A DNA stretch of 64,000 nucleotides, taken from the NCBI GenBank assembly GCA_963782555.1, contig CAWAKB010000002.1, forward strand, positions 124,001-188,000, read 5' to 3'. Numbering within the stretch: position 1 is the first letter of the stretch; every line of letters starts with the position of its first letter. This DNA comes from Hyphomicrobium_A sp963782555. Its GTDB lineage: Bacteria > Pseudomonadota > Alphaproteobacteria > Rhizobiales > Hyphomicrobiaceae. Below the pieces are notes generated by a model, which saw nothing but the letters and a program-made list of their open reading frames with translations, searched no databases and was not told where the DNA came from. Positions 41,195 to 49,225 of the stretch are shown piece by piece. Both the position numbers and the translations under genes were made by a program.

Positions 41195-43063
41195 ATGCGA
41201 ATGGAACTGCGCACCCCCGGCGCATTGCTCAATCTTACGGCTCGCCAGCAGGAAGGAGGCGCGAGCACCGCCGCTGCCGAGCTCGGTCCGCTTCCCGAAT
41301 GGAGCCTCGCCGATCTTTATGCGGGGCCCGATGCGCCGGAGATCGCGCGCGATCTCGATGACGCAGCCGCGCAGGCGCGCCGCATCAAGGAGACCTACCA
41401 CGGCAAGCTCGCCGAGATCGGTCGCGATGGAGAAAAGCTAGGGCTGGCGATCGAGGAGTTCGAGCGCCTCGTCGAGGTGATGGGCCGCCTCGGCTCGTTC
41501 GCCGGGCTCTACTATGCCGGCAATCAGTCCGACGCCGCGCGCGCCAAGTTCTACGGCGACATCTCCGAAAAGCTGACCGCCATCTCGATGGACGTCATCT
41601 TCTTCGAGCTGGAGCTCAACCAGATCGACGATGCCGCGATGGCCGAGGCTCTGAAGTCTCCGCGCGCGGGCCACTACAAGCCGTGGCTCGACAACGTCCG
41701 CAAGGAGAAGCCCTACCAGCTCGAGGAGAAGATCGAGCGGCTGTTCCACGAGAAGAGCCAGACCTCGCGCTCGGCCTGGGACCGCCTCTTCAACGAGACG
41801 ATGGCGGCGTTGCGCTTCGAGGTCGAAGGCGAGAAGGAGCCCTTCCCGCTCGAGCTCACCTTGAACCTGCTTTCGAGCCCGCACGAGGAGAAGCGCAAGG
41901 CGGCGGCGGAAGCGCTCGCCAAAGTGTTCCAGGAGAACGTTCGCCTCTTCACGCTCATCACCAACACGCTGGCGAAGGACAAGGAGATCTCCGACCGCTG
42001 GCGCGGCTTCAAGGACGTGGCCGATAGCCGGCATCTCGCCAACTGCGTCGAGGCCCCTGTGGTCGATGCGTTGACCCACAGCGTGCGCGAGGCCTACCCG
42101 CGGCTGTCGCATCGCTATTACGCCATGAAAGCCAAGTGGCTCGGCAAGGAGCGGCTCGCCCACTGGGACCGCAATGCGCCGTTGCCCAAGCAGCCGGAGC
42201 GCGTCTTCGCCTGGTCGGAGGCGCGCCAGCTGGTGCTCGGCGCCTACAGCGGCTTTGCGCCGGAGATGGCCAACATCGCCAAGGAGTTCTTCGACAAGAG
42301 CTGGATCGATGCGCCGGTGCGGCCGGGCAAGGCGCCGGGTGCATTCTCGGCTTCGACGGTACCGTCGGTGCATCCCTACGTGCTGCTCAACTATCTGGGC
42401 AAGCCGCGCGACGTGACGACGCTCGCGCATGAGCTCGGCCACGGCGTCCACCAGATGCTGGCGCGCCCGCAAGGCGCGCTGATGGCCTCGACGCCGCTGA
42501 CGCTCGCCGAGACCGCGTCCGTGTTCGGCGAGATGCTGACGTTCAAAGCGCTCTTGAAGGAGATCAAGGATCCGAAAGAGCGCAAGGCGATGATCGCCGG
42601 CAAGGTCGAGGACATGCTCAACACGGTGGTGCGCCAGATCGCGTTCTACACGTTCGAGCGCAGGGTGCACGAGGCGCGCCGCAACGGCGAGCTGACGCCC
42701 GACCAGCTCAACGCAATCTGGCTCGAGGTGCAGGCGGAGAGCCTAGGCCCGGCCATCGAGCTGAAGCCGGGCTACGAGGTGTTCTGGACCTACGTGCCCC
42801 ACTTCATCCACTCGCCGTTCTACGTCTATGCCTACGCCTTCGGCGACTGCCTGGTGAACTCGCTCTATGGCCTCTACGAGGAGGCGCACCCGGGCTTCGT
42901 CGCCAAGTACTTCGACATGCTGAAGGCCGGCGGCTCCAAGCATCATTCGGAGCTGCTGGCGCCATTCGGCCTCGACGCCTCCAAGCCGGAGTTCTGGCAG
43001 AAGGGCCTCAAGGTCATCGCAGGCATGATCGACGAGCTGGAGAAGATGGACGCCGTGACGTAG
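41195..43063 (+). CDS. pepF: Oligoendopeptidase F (M3 metallopeptidase)
   Basis: 622 residues. Cytoplasmic zinc peptidase that trims oligopeptides. The HELGH zinc site (His412-Glu-Leu-Gly-His416, in LAHELGHGVHQM) and the downstream glutamate ligand (PLTLAETASVFGEM) are present, as is the C-terminal YVYAYAFGDCLV segment that closes the active-site channel. Length is normal for the PepF/M3B clade. The start ATG at 41195 follows a 250-bp spacer, and an ATG two codons later is also possible. Single transcription unit followed by a hairpin at 43093. Confidence 0.93.
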   Translation: MRMELRTPGALLNLTARQQEGGASTAAAELGPLPEWSLADLYAGPDAPEIARDLDDAAAQARRIKETYHGKLAEIGRDGEKLGLAIEEFERLVEVMGRLGSFAGLYYAGNQSDAARAKFYGDISEKLTAISMDVIFFELELNQIDDAAMAEALKSPRAGHYKPWLDNVRKEKPYQLEEKIERLFHEKSQTSRSAWDRLFNETMAALRFEVEGEKEPFPLELTLNLLSSPHEEKRKAAAEALAKVFQENVRLFTLITNTLAKDKEISDRWRGFKDVADSRHLANCVEAPVVDALTHSVREAYPRLSHRYYAMKAKWLGKERLAHWDRNAPLPKQPERVFAWSEARQLVLGAYSGFAPEMANIAKEFFDKSWIDAPVRPGKAPGAFSASTVPSVHPYVLLNYLGKPRDVTTLAHELGHGVHQMLARPQGALMASTPLTLAETASVFGEMLTFKALLKEIKDPKERKAMIAGKVEDMLNTVVRQIAFYTFERRVHEARRNGELTPDQLNAIWLEVQAESLGPAIELKPGYEVFWTYVPHFIHSPFYVYAYAFGDCLVNSLYGLYEEAHPGFVAKYFDMLKAGGSKHHSELLAPFGLDASKPEFWQKGLKVIAGMIDELEKMDAVT

Positions 43064-43092
43064 GGGGATGGCGCTGTGGCCGCGGCGATACC

Positions 43093-43126
43093 GGCAAGGA
43101 GTGCAACAATGTTGCGCGTCCTTGCC
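43093..43126 (+). repeat. Stem-loop downstream of pepF
   Basis: GGCAAGGA (43093-43100) pairs with TCCTTGCC (43119-43126), and inside it GCAAC (43103-43107) pairs with GTTGC (43111-43115). The two-part stem lies 30 bp after the pepF stop. There is no T run, so termination is possible but not established. Confidence 0.55.
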
Positions 43127-43205
43127 GCGACGCGGCAGCGCACCATGTTCCCGGCCCCAGAGTCTTGCGTCATTGTCAAGGCTGTGAAGCGGGGACATTC
43201 GTGAA

Positions 43206-43222
43206 TTAAGGGGTTCCCTTAA
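43206..43222. promoter_or_regulatory. Inverted repeat upstream of kup, candidate operator
   Basis: TTAAGGG-GTT-CCCTTAA is a perfect 7-bp inverted repeat 68 bp upstream of the kup start, in the only AT-richer part of the spacer. It looks like a dimeric-regulator site. The TTAA half-sites are 9 bp apart, not the 7 bp of a CtrA box. The binding protein is unknown. Confidence 0.4.
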
Positions 43223-43289
43223 GGCAGCATTAGGGGTTAGAAGCGCGCGCCATTGCTGCACTGCAGTCAGCTCAACGTGAGGTGCCGAC

Positions 43290-45200
43290 GTGGCACAATC
43301 GCACGTCGCAAAGGGCGCCGATCAGGGCCAGCCCGACGGCACCCCCTACCAGCACTTTTGGCCGCTCGTCCTGGGGTCTGTGGGTGTCGTCTATGGCGAT
43401 ATCGGCACGAGCCCACTCTACGCGTTCCGTGAGGCCGTCATCGCCGCCAAGGCCTCGAGCTTTGCCGGTCGCGAGGCGGTCTTTGGCGTGCTCTCGCTCA
43501 TTCTTTGGGCGCTCTTGCTTATCGTCACTCTGAAGTACGTCGTCGTCCTCTTGCGCGCCGACAACAAGGGCGAGGGCGGCATGTTCGCCCTGATGGCGCT
43601 CGGCCAGTCGGTTGCCAAGCGCTCAGCGCCGGTGATCATGGGGCTCGGCATTGCGGGTGCTTCATTCTTCTACGGCGACGCGGTCATCACGCCAGCCATC
43701 TCCGTGCTCTCCGCCGTCGAAGGTATGACGCTCGTCTCGCCGGCGTTCGATCAGTACGTGATGCCGCTGTCCCTGGTGATCCTGATTGGGCTCTTTACGG
43801 CGCAATCGCGCGGCACGGCCAAGGTCGCAACCTTCTTCGGGCCCGTCACCGTCGTCTGGTTCACCGTGCTGGCGCTGGGCGGGATCGTGCATCTGGTGAT
43901 CAACCCGGAGGTGCTCGTCGCCGTCAATCCCTGGTACGGGATCCGGTTCCTGCTGCGGCACGGCCTCATCGGCCTCACCGTGTTGGGCCTCATCTTCCTC
44001 GCCGTGACGGGTGCCGAGGCGCTTTACGCCGATCTCGGCCACTTCGGCCGCAAACCCATTCAAACCGCGTGGTTCGGGCTGATACTGCCGGCGCTGACGC
44101 TCAACTATTTCGGGCAGGGCGCGCTGGTGCTGGAGCACCCGGAAGCGCTGGAGAACCCCTTCTATCTTCTCTATCCCGACTGGGCGCTCGTCCCCATGGT
44201 GATCCTGGCGACGCTTGCCACCATCATCGCCAGCCAGGCGGTCATAACCGGCGCATTCTCATTGACGCGTCAGGCGATCCAGCTCGGCTTGTTGCCGCGC
44301 TTCGGCATCACGCACACCTCCGAATCGGTCTCGGGCCAGATCTACATGCCGCGCGTCAACTGGATGCTGCTCGTCGGCGTGTTGTTCGTCGTGGTCATCT
44401 TCCGCTCGTCGTCCAATCTGGCGGCGGCGTACGGCGTATCGGTGACAGCTGCGATGGTGATCGACACGCTCTTGGCCTTCTTCGTCATCTGGCGATTCTG
44501 GAGGTGGCCGCTGTGGCAAACCTTGCTGCTCGTGCTGCCGCTGTTGTTGCTCGAGCAAACCTTCCTCACTGCCAACTTCCTCAAAGTGTTCCAGGGCGGC
44601 TGGGTGCCGCTGACGCTGGCGGCCTGCGTCGGCCTCATCATGATCACCTGGGTCAGGGGCTCGCGCCTGCTCGCCCGCCAGACGCGTAAGAACGAGGCCG
44701 ACCTCGACTGGCTCTTGCGCCGGCTCGAGGCCAAGCCGCCCCACCGGGTAGCAGGCACCGCGGTGTTCTTCACGGCCGATCCGACGGCCGCCCCCACCGC
44801 GCTCATGCACAACCTGAAGCACAACCGCGTCCTGCACGAGCGCAACATCATCCTCTCCATCCGCACCGAGGATACCCCGCGCGTGCCCCGCTACGAGCGC
44901 GTGACGGTGGAGCGCGTGACCGACACCTTCATCCGCGTCGTCGCCCGCTACGGCTTCATGGAGACGCCGAGCGTGCCTAAGATCTTCGAGCAATGCCGGC
45001 GCAAGGACCTGAACGTCGACATGAGCGCCACCTCGTTCTTCCTGTCGCGGCGCAACCTCAAGCCGACGCCCAAGTCGGAGATGCCGGGCTGGCAGGACCA
45101 CCTGTTCGTGGCGCTGGCGCGCTCAGCCCAGGACGCCACCACCTACTTCCAGATCCCGACCGACCGCGTCGTGGAGGTCGGCACCCAAGTGGCCGTGTAG
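43290..45200 (+). CDS. kup: KUP/HAK/KT-family potassium transporter
   Basis: 636 residues from GTG 43290. Low-affinity proton-coupled K+ uptake protein of the inner membrane. The first span contains the family signature GVVYGDIGTSPLYAFREA; about twelve membrane spans run through residue ~450 (DNKGEGGMFALMALGQ, YGDAVITPAISVLSAVEG). A hydrophilic C-terminal domain (about 475-636) ends TDRVVEVGTQVAV. Together with the kdp operon at 56.5 kb it gives the cell constitutive and inducible K+ uptake. The paralogue number in the genome is unknown. Confidence 0.95.
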   Translation: MAQSHVAKGADQGQPDGTPYQHFWPLVLGSVGVVYGDIGTSPLYAFREAVIAAKASSFAGREAVFGVLSLILWALLLIVTLKYVVVLLRADNKGEGGMFALMALGQSVAKRSAPVIMGLGIAGASFFYGDAVITPAISVLSAVEGMTLVSPAFDQYVMPLSLVILIGLFTAQSRGTAKVATFFGPVTVVWFTVLALGGIVHLVINPEVLVAVNPWYGIRFLLRHGLIGLTVLGLIFLAVTGAEALYADLGHFGRKPIQTAWFGLILPALTLNYFGQGALVLEHPEALENPFYLLYPDWALVPMVILATLATIIASQAVITGAFSLTRQAIQLGLLPRFGITHTSESVSGQIYMPRVNWMLLVGVLFVVVIFRSSSNLAAAYGVSVTAAMVIDTLLAFFVIWRFWRWPLWQTLLLVLPLLLLEQTFLTANFLKVFQGGWVPLTLAACVGLIMITWVRGSRLLARQTRKNEADLDWLLRRLEAKPPHRVAGTAVFFTADPTAAPTALMHNLKHNRVLHERNIILSIRTEDTPRVPRYERVTVERVTDTFIRVVARYGFMETPSVPKIFEQCRRKDLNVDMSATSFFLSRRNLKPTPKSEMPGWQDHLFVALARSAQDATTYFQIPTDRVVEVGTQVAV

Positions 45201-45283
45201 CGGCCGCCCTTGCCGGCGCCGGCACGCCCCCCGATATGCGAGAGGCGGCGGTCCTGATCGCGCCGCTCACACCAGGATCGTCG

Positions 45284-46648
45284 ATGGGCAACGAGGAGAA
45301 CCGGTTTTCCGCCAGAGCCGCGCGCTACGTTCGCGTCGGCACCAATGTCGGCGGCGTCGCTGCGCGCATGGCGGGCGAGCGTCTCTTCGGCTTGGAGCCC
45401 GACCGCGCGCGCTCGGCCGCCGATCTCGCCACCGCCCTCGGCGGCCTCAAAGGCCCGTTGATGAAGGTGGCGCAGCTCCTCTCCACGATCCCCGAGGCGC
45501 TGCCGGCCGAATACGCGCGAGAGCTCGGGCAATTGCAGTCGGCCGCTCCCGCCATGGGTCCGGCCTTCGCCAAGCGGCGTATGCAAGTCGAGCTGGGCCC
45601 CGATTGGCAGACACGATTTCAGAGCTTCGATACACAAGCCGCGGCCTCGGCGTCGCTGGGCCAGGTGCACAAGGCGGTCGCCCACGACGGGCGTCTGTTG
45701 GCGGTCAAGCTGCAGTATCCCGACATGTCCTCGGCGGTGGAAGCCGATCTCACCCAGCTCAAGGCCGTGTTCGCCATCCACGCGCGCATGTCGCCTGCGG
45801 TCGAGACCGGCGAGATCTTGAAGGAGATCTCCGCCCGCCTCAGAGAGGAGCTCGACTACGAGCTAGAGGCGCGCCACACGCGGCTTTATGGCGCCATCTT
45901 TGCCGGCGACGAGCGCATCCGCGTGCCCGAGGTCATCCCCGAGCTGTCAACCAAGCGGCTCTTGACCATGACCTGGCTCGAGGGCCGCAAGCTTCTCGAC
46001 TACAAGCCGGCGCCGCTCGAGGACCGCAACCGGATCGCGCAGGCGATGTTCCGCGCATGGTGGTTTCCCTTCAGCCATTACGGCGTCATCCACGGCGATC
46101 CACATCTCGGCAACTATACGGTCTTCGAGCGCGAGGGCCGCCCTGCGGGCATCAACCTTTTGGACTACGGCTGCATCCGCAGCTTCCGCGTGCCCTTCGT
46201 GCAGGGCGTCATCGACCTCTACAACGGCCTGCTCAAAAACGACCGCGCCCTCGTGGTGCACGCTTATGAGACCTGGGGCTTCCAGGGCCTGTCGGCTGAG
46301 CTGATCGAGGCGATGACCATCTGGGCCAAGTTCATCTACGGGCCGCTCTTGGACGACCGCGAGCGCGCCATCGCCGAGGGCACGACGCCCGGCGAGTACG
46401 GGCGCCATGAGGCCTTCACCGTGCACAAGATCCTGCGCGAGAAGGGACCGGTGACGGTGCCGCGCGAGTTCGTGTTCATGGACCGCGCAGCGATCGGGCT
46501 GGGCGGCGTGTTCCTGCACCTGGGCGCGCGCCAGAACTGGTACCGACTCTTCAACGAGACGATCGAGGGCTTCGTGCTCGACGAGGTTTCCGCGCGCCAG
46601 CGCCAAGCCTTCACCGCGGCGGGCGTTCCGCTACCTGACGCGGCGTAA
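45284..46648 (+). CDS. ABC1/AarF/UbiB-family atypical kinase
   Basis: 454 residues from ATG 45284 (AGGA upstream); an in-frame ATG at 45236 would add 16 residues. Visible elements are the N-terminal GPLMKVAQLLSTIPEALP (the K-x-G-Q motif here reads KVAQ), the Ala-rich loop ASASLGQVHKA, the catalytic lysine in LLAVKLQYPD, HGDPHLGNY and the metal Asp in LLDYGCIRSF. UbiB-type members support ubiquinone synthesis or lipid/quinone handling. No C-terminal membrane pair is evident, so it is closer to the soluble AarF paralogues. The true substrate is unknown. Confidence 0.85.
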   Translation: MGNEENRFSARAARYVRVGTNVGGVAARMAGERLFGLEPDRARSAADLATALGGLKGPLMKVAQLLSTIPEALPAEYARELGQLQSAAPAMGPAFAKRRMQVELGPDWQTRFQSFDTQAAASASLGQVHKAVAHDGRLLAVKLQYPDMSSAVEADLTQLKAVFAIHARMSPAVETGEILKEISARLREELDYELEARHTRLYGAIFAGDERIRVPEVIPELSTKRLLTMTWLEGRKLLDYKPAPLEDRNRIAQAMFRAWWFPFSHYGVIHGDPHLGNYTVFEREGRPAGINLLDYGCIRSFRVPFVQGVIDLYNGLLKNDRALVVHAYETWGFQGLSAELIEAMTIWAKFIYGPLLDDRERAIAEGTTPGEYGRHEAFTVHKILREKGPVTVPREFVFMDRAAIGLGGVFLHLGARQNWYRLFNETIEGFVLDEVSARQRQAFTAAGVPLPDAA

Positions 46649-46656
46649 GTCAGCGG

Positions 46657-46974
46657 CTAATCGCCGACGATGTCCTGCCGGCGGCGCAAGTACTCCTCGC
46701 GGTCGATCTCGCCCTTCGCATAACGCTCATCGAGAATGTCGCGTGCGGTGCGGCCCCGCGGGCCCGCATTGCCGCCTCCCATTGAGCGGACGAACGGCAC
46801 GATCAGCACGACGAGCAGGATGATGAGCCCGATGGTCAGCAGCGGACCGAACACCATGCCTCCGCCTCCCCAACCCATGCCCCAGTCATGCATGTGCCAG
46901 CCACCTTGTCCGGTCTGGGCCGAGGCAGGTGTGATCAGCCCCAGCCACAGCACCAACACGAGCAGTCGGGTCAT
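46657..46974 (-). CDS. SHOCT-domain membrane protein
   Basis: 105 residues. Signal peptide (MTRLLVLVLWLGLITPASA), a Gly/Trp/His/Met-rich stretch (WHMHDWGMGWGGGG), one membrane span (about 43-65) and a C-terminal SHOCT motif (ARDILDERYAKGEIDREEYLRRRQD). SHOCT tails mediate oligomerisation; this short layout is common and its function is unknown. It is 12 bp downstream of the DUF2892 gene, forming a two-gene operon. Confidence 0.82.
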   Translation of the reverse strand: MTRLLVLVLWLGLITPASAQTGQGGWHMHDWGMGWGGGGMVFGPLLTIGLIILLVVLIVPFVRSMGGGNAGPRGRTARDILDERYAKGEIDREEYLRRRQDIVGD

Positions 46975-46986
46975 CAGACATCACCG

Positions 46987-47184
46987 TCAGGTGCTGCACG
47001 TCTTGACGCCGACGAGCGCATACGCCGGACAGACGCCGACGAGCCCGGTGACCAGCGGCACGACGCCGATCCAGCCCCAAATGTACGTGTAGTCCGATCC
47101 GTAGAGGCCGAGCGGTGAGGCGATAAGGGCCACCCCGGCAACGACGCGCACGATGCGGTCGAGCATTCCTTCGTTCCTGGTCAT
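46987..47184 (-). CDS. DUF2892 (YgaP-type) two-span membrane protein
   Basis: 65 residues from ATG 47184 with AGGAG upstream. MTRNEGMLDRIVRVVAGVAL is the DUF2892 start (usually N-x-G-x-xDRxxR), followed by two hydrophobic spans and the CPAYALVGVKTC ending with the paired cysteines of the family. In other bacteria the domain is fused or linked to rhodanese (YgaP), suggesting sulfur or thiol chemistry. It precedes the SHOCT gene. An FNR/FixK-like box sits 83 bp upstream. Confidence 0.88.
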   Translation of the reverse strand: MTRNEGMLDRIVRVVAGVALIASPLGLYGSDYTYIWGWIGVVPLVTGLVGVCPAYALVGVKTCST

Positions 47185-47266
47185 GATGTTGCTCCTGAGG
47201 TCGCGGACGGCTGCGCTCGGCAGCCAGTGCCGGCCCAGAAGCTAAACCACTGCGCGCGGCCCCAAA

Positions 47267-47280
47267 CTGATGTGGGTCAA
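47267..47280. promoter_or_regulatory. FNR/FixK-like box between DUF2892 and cytochrome c genes
   Basis: CTGATGTGGGTCAA differs from the TTGAT-N4-ATCAA consensus at one position per half-site, and resembles sites seen in alphaproteobacterial FixK/FnrN regulons. It lies between divergent genes (DUF2892-SHOCT and cytochrome c), both plausible targets of low-oxygen control. Occupancy is inference. Confidence 0.45.
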
Positions 47281-47387
47281 GCGCGGATGCAAAACCAGCC
47301 CGTGCGACGCCGCGGTCTGTCGCGCCCCCCATGCCCTTGCCGGAGAAAAGCCTTTAGACTTGGGCCAAGCTTTGAGCGGAGACGTCG

Positions 47388-47720
47388 ATGCTGCGTCTGA
47401 GGAGAGTTGCGATGGCGGCGCTTTTGCTGACCGGCGCGGGCGCGCTGCCGGCGCGTGCGGAGGATCCCGACGTCGCCAAGGGCCGGCAGCTGGCCCAGAC
47501 TTTGTGCGCCCAGTGCCATTTGAACGAGGGCCAGGGGGAGAAACAGGGGCCGATGGGGGTGCCGGGCTTCGTCGCCGTGGCCAACCGCCCCGATCAGACC
47601 TTCGGGGGCATCGTGCGCTGGCTCAAGGCGGTGCCGCCGATGATGCCGGACCACCACCTGACGCTTACCGAGATCGATGAGCTTGCCGCCTTCATCATGT
47701 CGCTGCGCAAATCGAACTAA
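47388..47720 (+). CDS. Small c-type cytochrome, periplasmic
   Basis: 110 residues. Signal peptide cleaved near ARA-EDPDV (residue 21), a single CAQCH heme motif (about 38-42) and a C-terminal helix (LTEIDELAAFIMSLRKSN) as in class I cytochromes. A PPMMPDHHL segment supplies a probable Met ligand. Different from the cytochrome at 10400. The FNR/FixK-like site upstream hints at expression at low oxygen. No redox partner adjacent. Confidence 0.85.
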   Translation: MLRLRRVAMAALLLTGAGALPARAEDPDVAKGRQLAQTLCAQCHLNEGQGEKQGPMGVPGFVAVANRPDQTFGGIVRWLKAVPPMMPDHHLTLTEIDELAAFIMSLRKSN

Positions 47721-47724
47721 GCAT

Positions 47725-47811
47725 GGGCGGGTCGGCACGCACATCGACGACACGAGCGCGTGGGACGTCACGGTCGGCGCCGGTGTCAGCGTGCCGCTTG
47801 GCGTCCCGTAA
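47725..47811 (+). pseudogene. Possible 3' remnant of an outer-membrane or exported beta protein
   Basis: Immediately after the cytochrome gene, the frame 47725-47811 reads GRVGTHIDDTSAWDVTVG followed by AGVSVPLGVP and TAA. A closing VTVGAGVSVPLG strand pair is what the C-terminus of a beta-barrel or beta-rich exported protein looks like, yet no upstream coding frame or start exists; the frame is interrupted by the cytochrome gene. It could be a deletion remnant or chance. Confidence 0.3.
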
Positions 47812-47832
47812 TCGGGAGCGACCGGCGCTGGG

Positions 47833-48276
47833 CTAGCGGGTGTCCGATTCCCGGCCGCGTTGCTCCGCAGCCATCATGTGCGTGGCGAAGGCAAAGATGT
47901 AGCCCGTCGACCAGCCGAACATGAGCACGCCGGTCGCCGCCTCGAGGGGGCCCAGCAAACGCATATGCTGGGGCAGGACCACGTCGGCGTAGCCCACCGT
48001 CGTGTAGCTCGAGAGCGAGAAATAGAGCGAGGTGGCAAGGTCGTCGAAGCCGCCGATCGCGTAGTAGGCGAGCGCCCAGAGCAGAGCTTGCACCAGGTGC
48101 GACGCGAGCAGAACGGTGAAAACGAGGAACAGCAGCAGCGCGTGCGCGCGGAAGACGTTGATCACGCGCAAGTGCACGCTGTCGATAAGGCGCACCATCA
48201 TGCGCGCGACGACGACGGCATGCACCGCGACGCTAATGAAGATCAAGAACAGGGCAAGCGCCGCAAGTCCGAGCAT
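47833..48276 (-). CDS. Two-transmembrane ion channel (K+ channel-like)
   Basis: 147 residues from ATG 48276, preceded by GAGGGGG; the longer frame upstream is not needed. Three hydrophobic segments: an N-terminal span (LGLAALALFLIFISVAVHA), a second (ALLLFLVFTVLLASHLVQALLW) and, after the pore helix, a third (ATGVLMFGWSTGYIFAFA). The pore region FSLSSYTTVGYADV carries a TTVGYAD selectivity filter of the K+-channel superfamily (Ion_trans_2). No regulatory RCK or cyclic-nucleotide domain. Probably a small K+-selective pore. Confidence 0.85.
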   Translation of the reverse strand: MLGLAALALFLIFISVAVHAVVVARMMVRLIDSVHLRVINVFRAHALLLFLVFTVLLASHLVQALLWALAYYAIGGFDDLATSLYFSLSSYTTVGYADVVLPQHMRLLGPLEAATGVLMFGWSTGYIFAFATHMMAAEQRGRESDTR

Positions 48277-48534
48277 GTTCTGCCCCCTCTGTCGCCTTGC
48301 CGCAAACTGCAGTGCGCCGTCAGGGCCGTCAACCCGCGCGCGTTCGAGATTCCGTGGGCAGAGTGCTTTCATTGCGCCCCAGTACGCAGCTCGTTCTTGA
48401 GAGCGACGATGGGATACGGGACACCACGTCTTAGAGAGCGGCGGCAGAGATGGGGGCCAAGGCCCGGGCGCGCAGCTCCGCATCCCCAAGGCGGATCGAT
48501 GGGCGACGCTAAGATGGAATTGGCCTGCTCGTGC

Positions 48535-48915
48535 CTATGTCAGTATGAAGCTCGCCGTTTCCTTCAAAGTCTCGGCCTCATACTCGATCGTTTGCCCATC
48601 CACCAATTTCGGGCCGGCAATGGTCGTCTTATGCATGGAGAAGATCGCAGTCGTTTCGACTTTCGCTTGGGAGGCGCCTGCTGGAAGTTGAACCGGTGGA
48701 ATGAGCAGGGATAAGAATTTCGTGTAGTCATCAGGGGCAGTCTCGATCGCCACCGACGCCATTGGCCCGGCGGCGGTCCGCTGCACCAGAACACCGAAAT
48801 AAGCTTTGTTGTTCAATACGATTTGTGGGTTTCCAGTGATATCAATTCCATACGAGATAGTGGATTTAGGACCTTTTAGCTCGTAGTAGTTGGCAACAGC
48901 TTTTGCTAACAGCAT
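48535..48915 (-). CDS. Hypothetical protein of lower GC content
   Basis: 126 residues from ATG 48915 (MLLAKAVANYYELKGPKS...). Beta-rich, no signal peptide, membrane span or cysteine. The DNA is close to half G+C with AT-rich codons (ATA, AAT, TTT), clearly below neighbouring genes, which suggests recent arrival. The flanks on both sides are non-coding. The product has alternating hydrophobic patterns like a small beta-sandwich (IVLNNKAYFGVLVQR, SVAIETAPDDYTKFL). No family recognised; a secreted or phage/defence-associated origin is possible but not supported. Confidence 0.55.
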   Translation of the reverse strand: MLLAKAVANYYELKGPKSTISYGIDITGNPQIVLNNKAYFGVLVQRTAAGPMASVAIETAPDDYTKFLSLLIPPVQLPAGASQAKVETTAIFSMHKTTIAGPKLVDGQTIEYEAETLKETASFILT

Positions 48916-49225
48916 GATCGAACCTCGCAATCCATAGAATTGAAAACAAGCGGCGGTCTTAAATGGCCGCAATTTACGGGGGCGTGACGCGGACGCAAGA
49001 AATGCACCATCGCATCAGGGTCTAGGCTTGTTCAGGCGCTGGGCCAAGCGGCCGAGCAAGGGGGCCGCAGAGGAAGAAATAAAGGATCAGATGCGCGATG
49101 CAATAATTCGAAAATTGGCAGCCCAATTGCCACCCAAATGCATTTGATCACAAGTGAAGAAACATGTCCAACAGAGTCTGAGCTTGCTGCGCGCCCGGAA
49201 GGCCTGCGTCGAGCTCTGTCGACGC
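48916..49225. other. Intergenic region, no gene recognised
   Basis: About 310 bp between the low-GC hypothetical gene and the DUF4010 gene. Contains AT-richer DNA near 49080-49150 (CAATAATTCG, CACAAGTGAAG) probably holding the promoter of the hypothetical gene or relics of its import. No ORF with a ribosome-binding site, RNA gene or inverted repeat seen. Confidence 0.4.

Noticed and set aside
43206..43222. CtrA binding site upstream of kup
   Set aside because: The TTAA half-sites are separated by 9 bp, not the required 7; it is better described as a simple inverted repeat.
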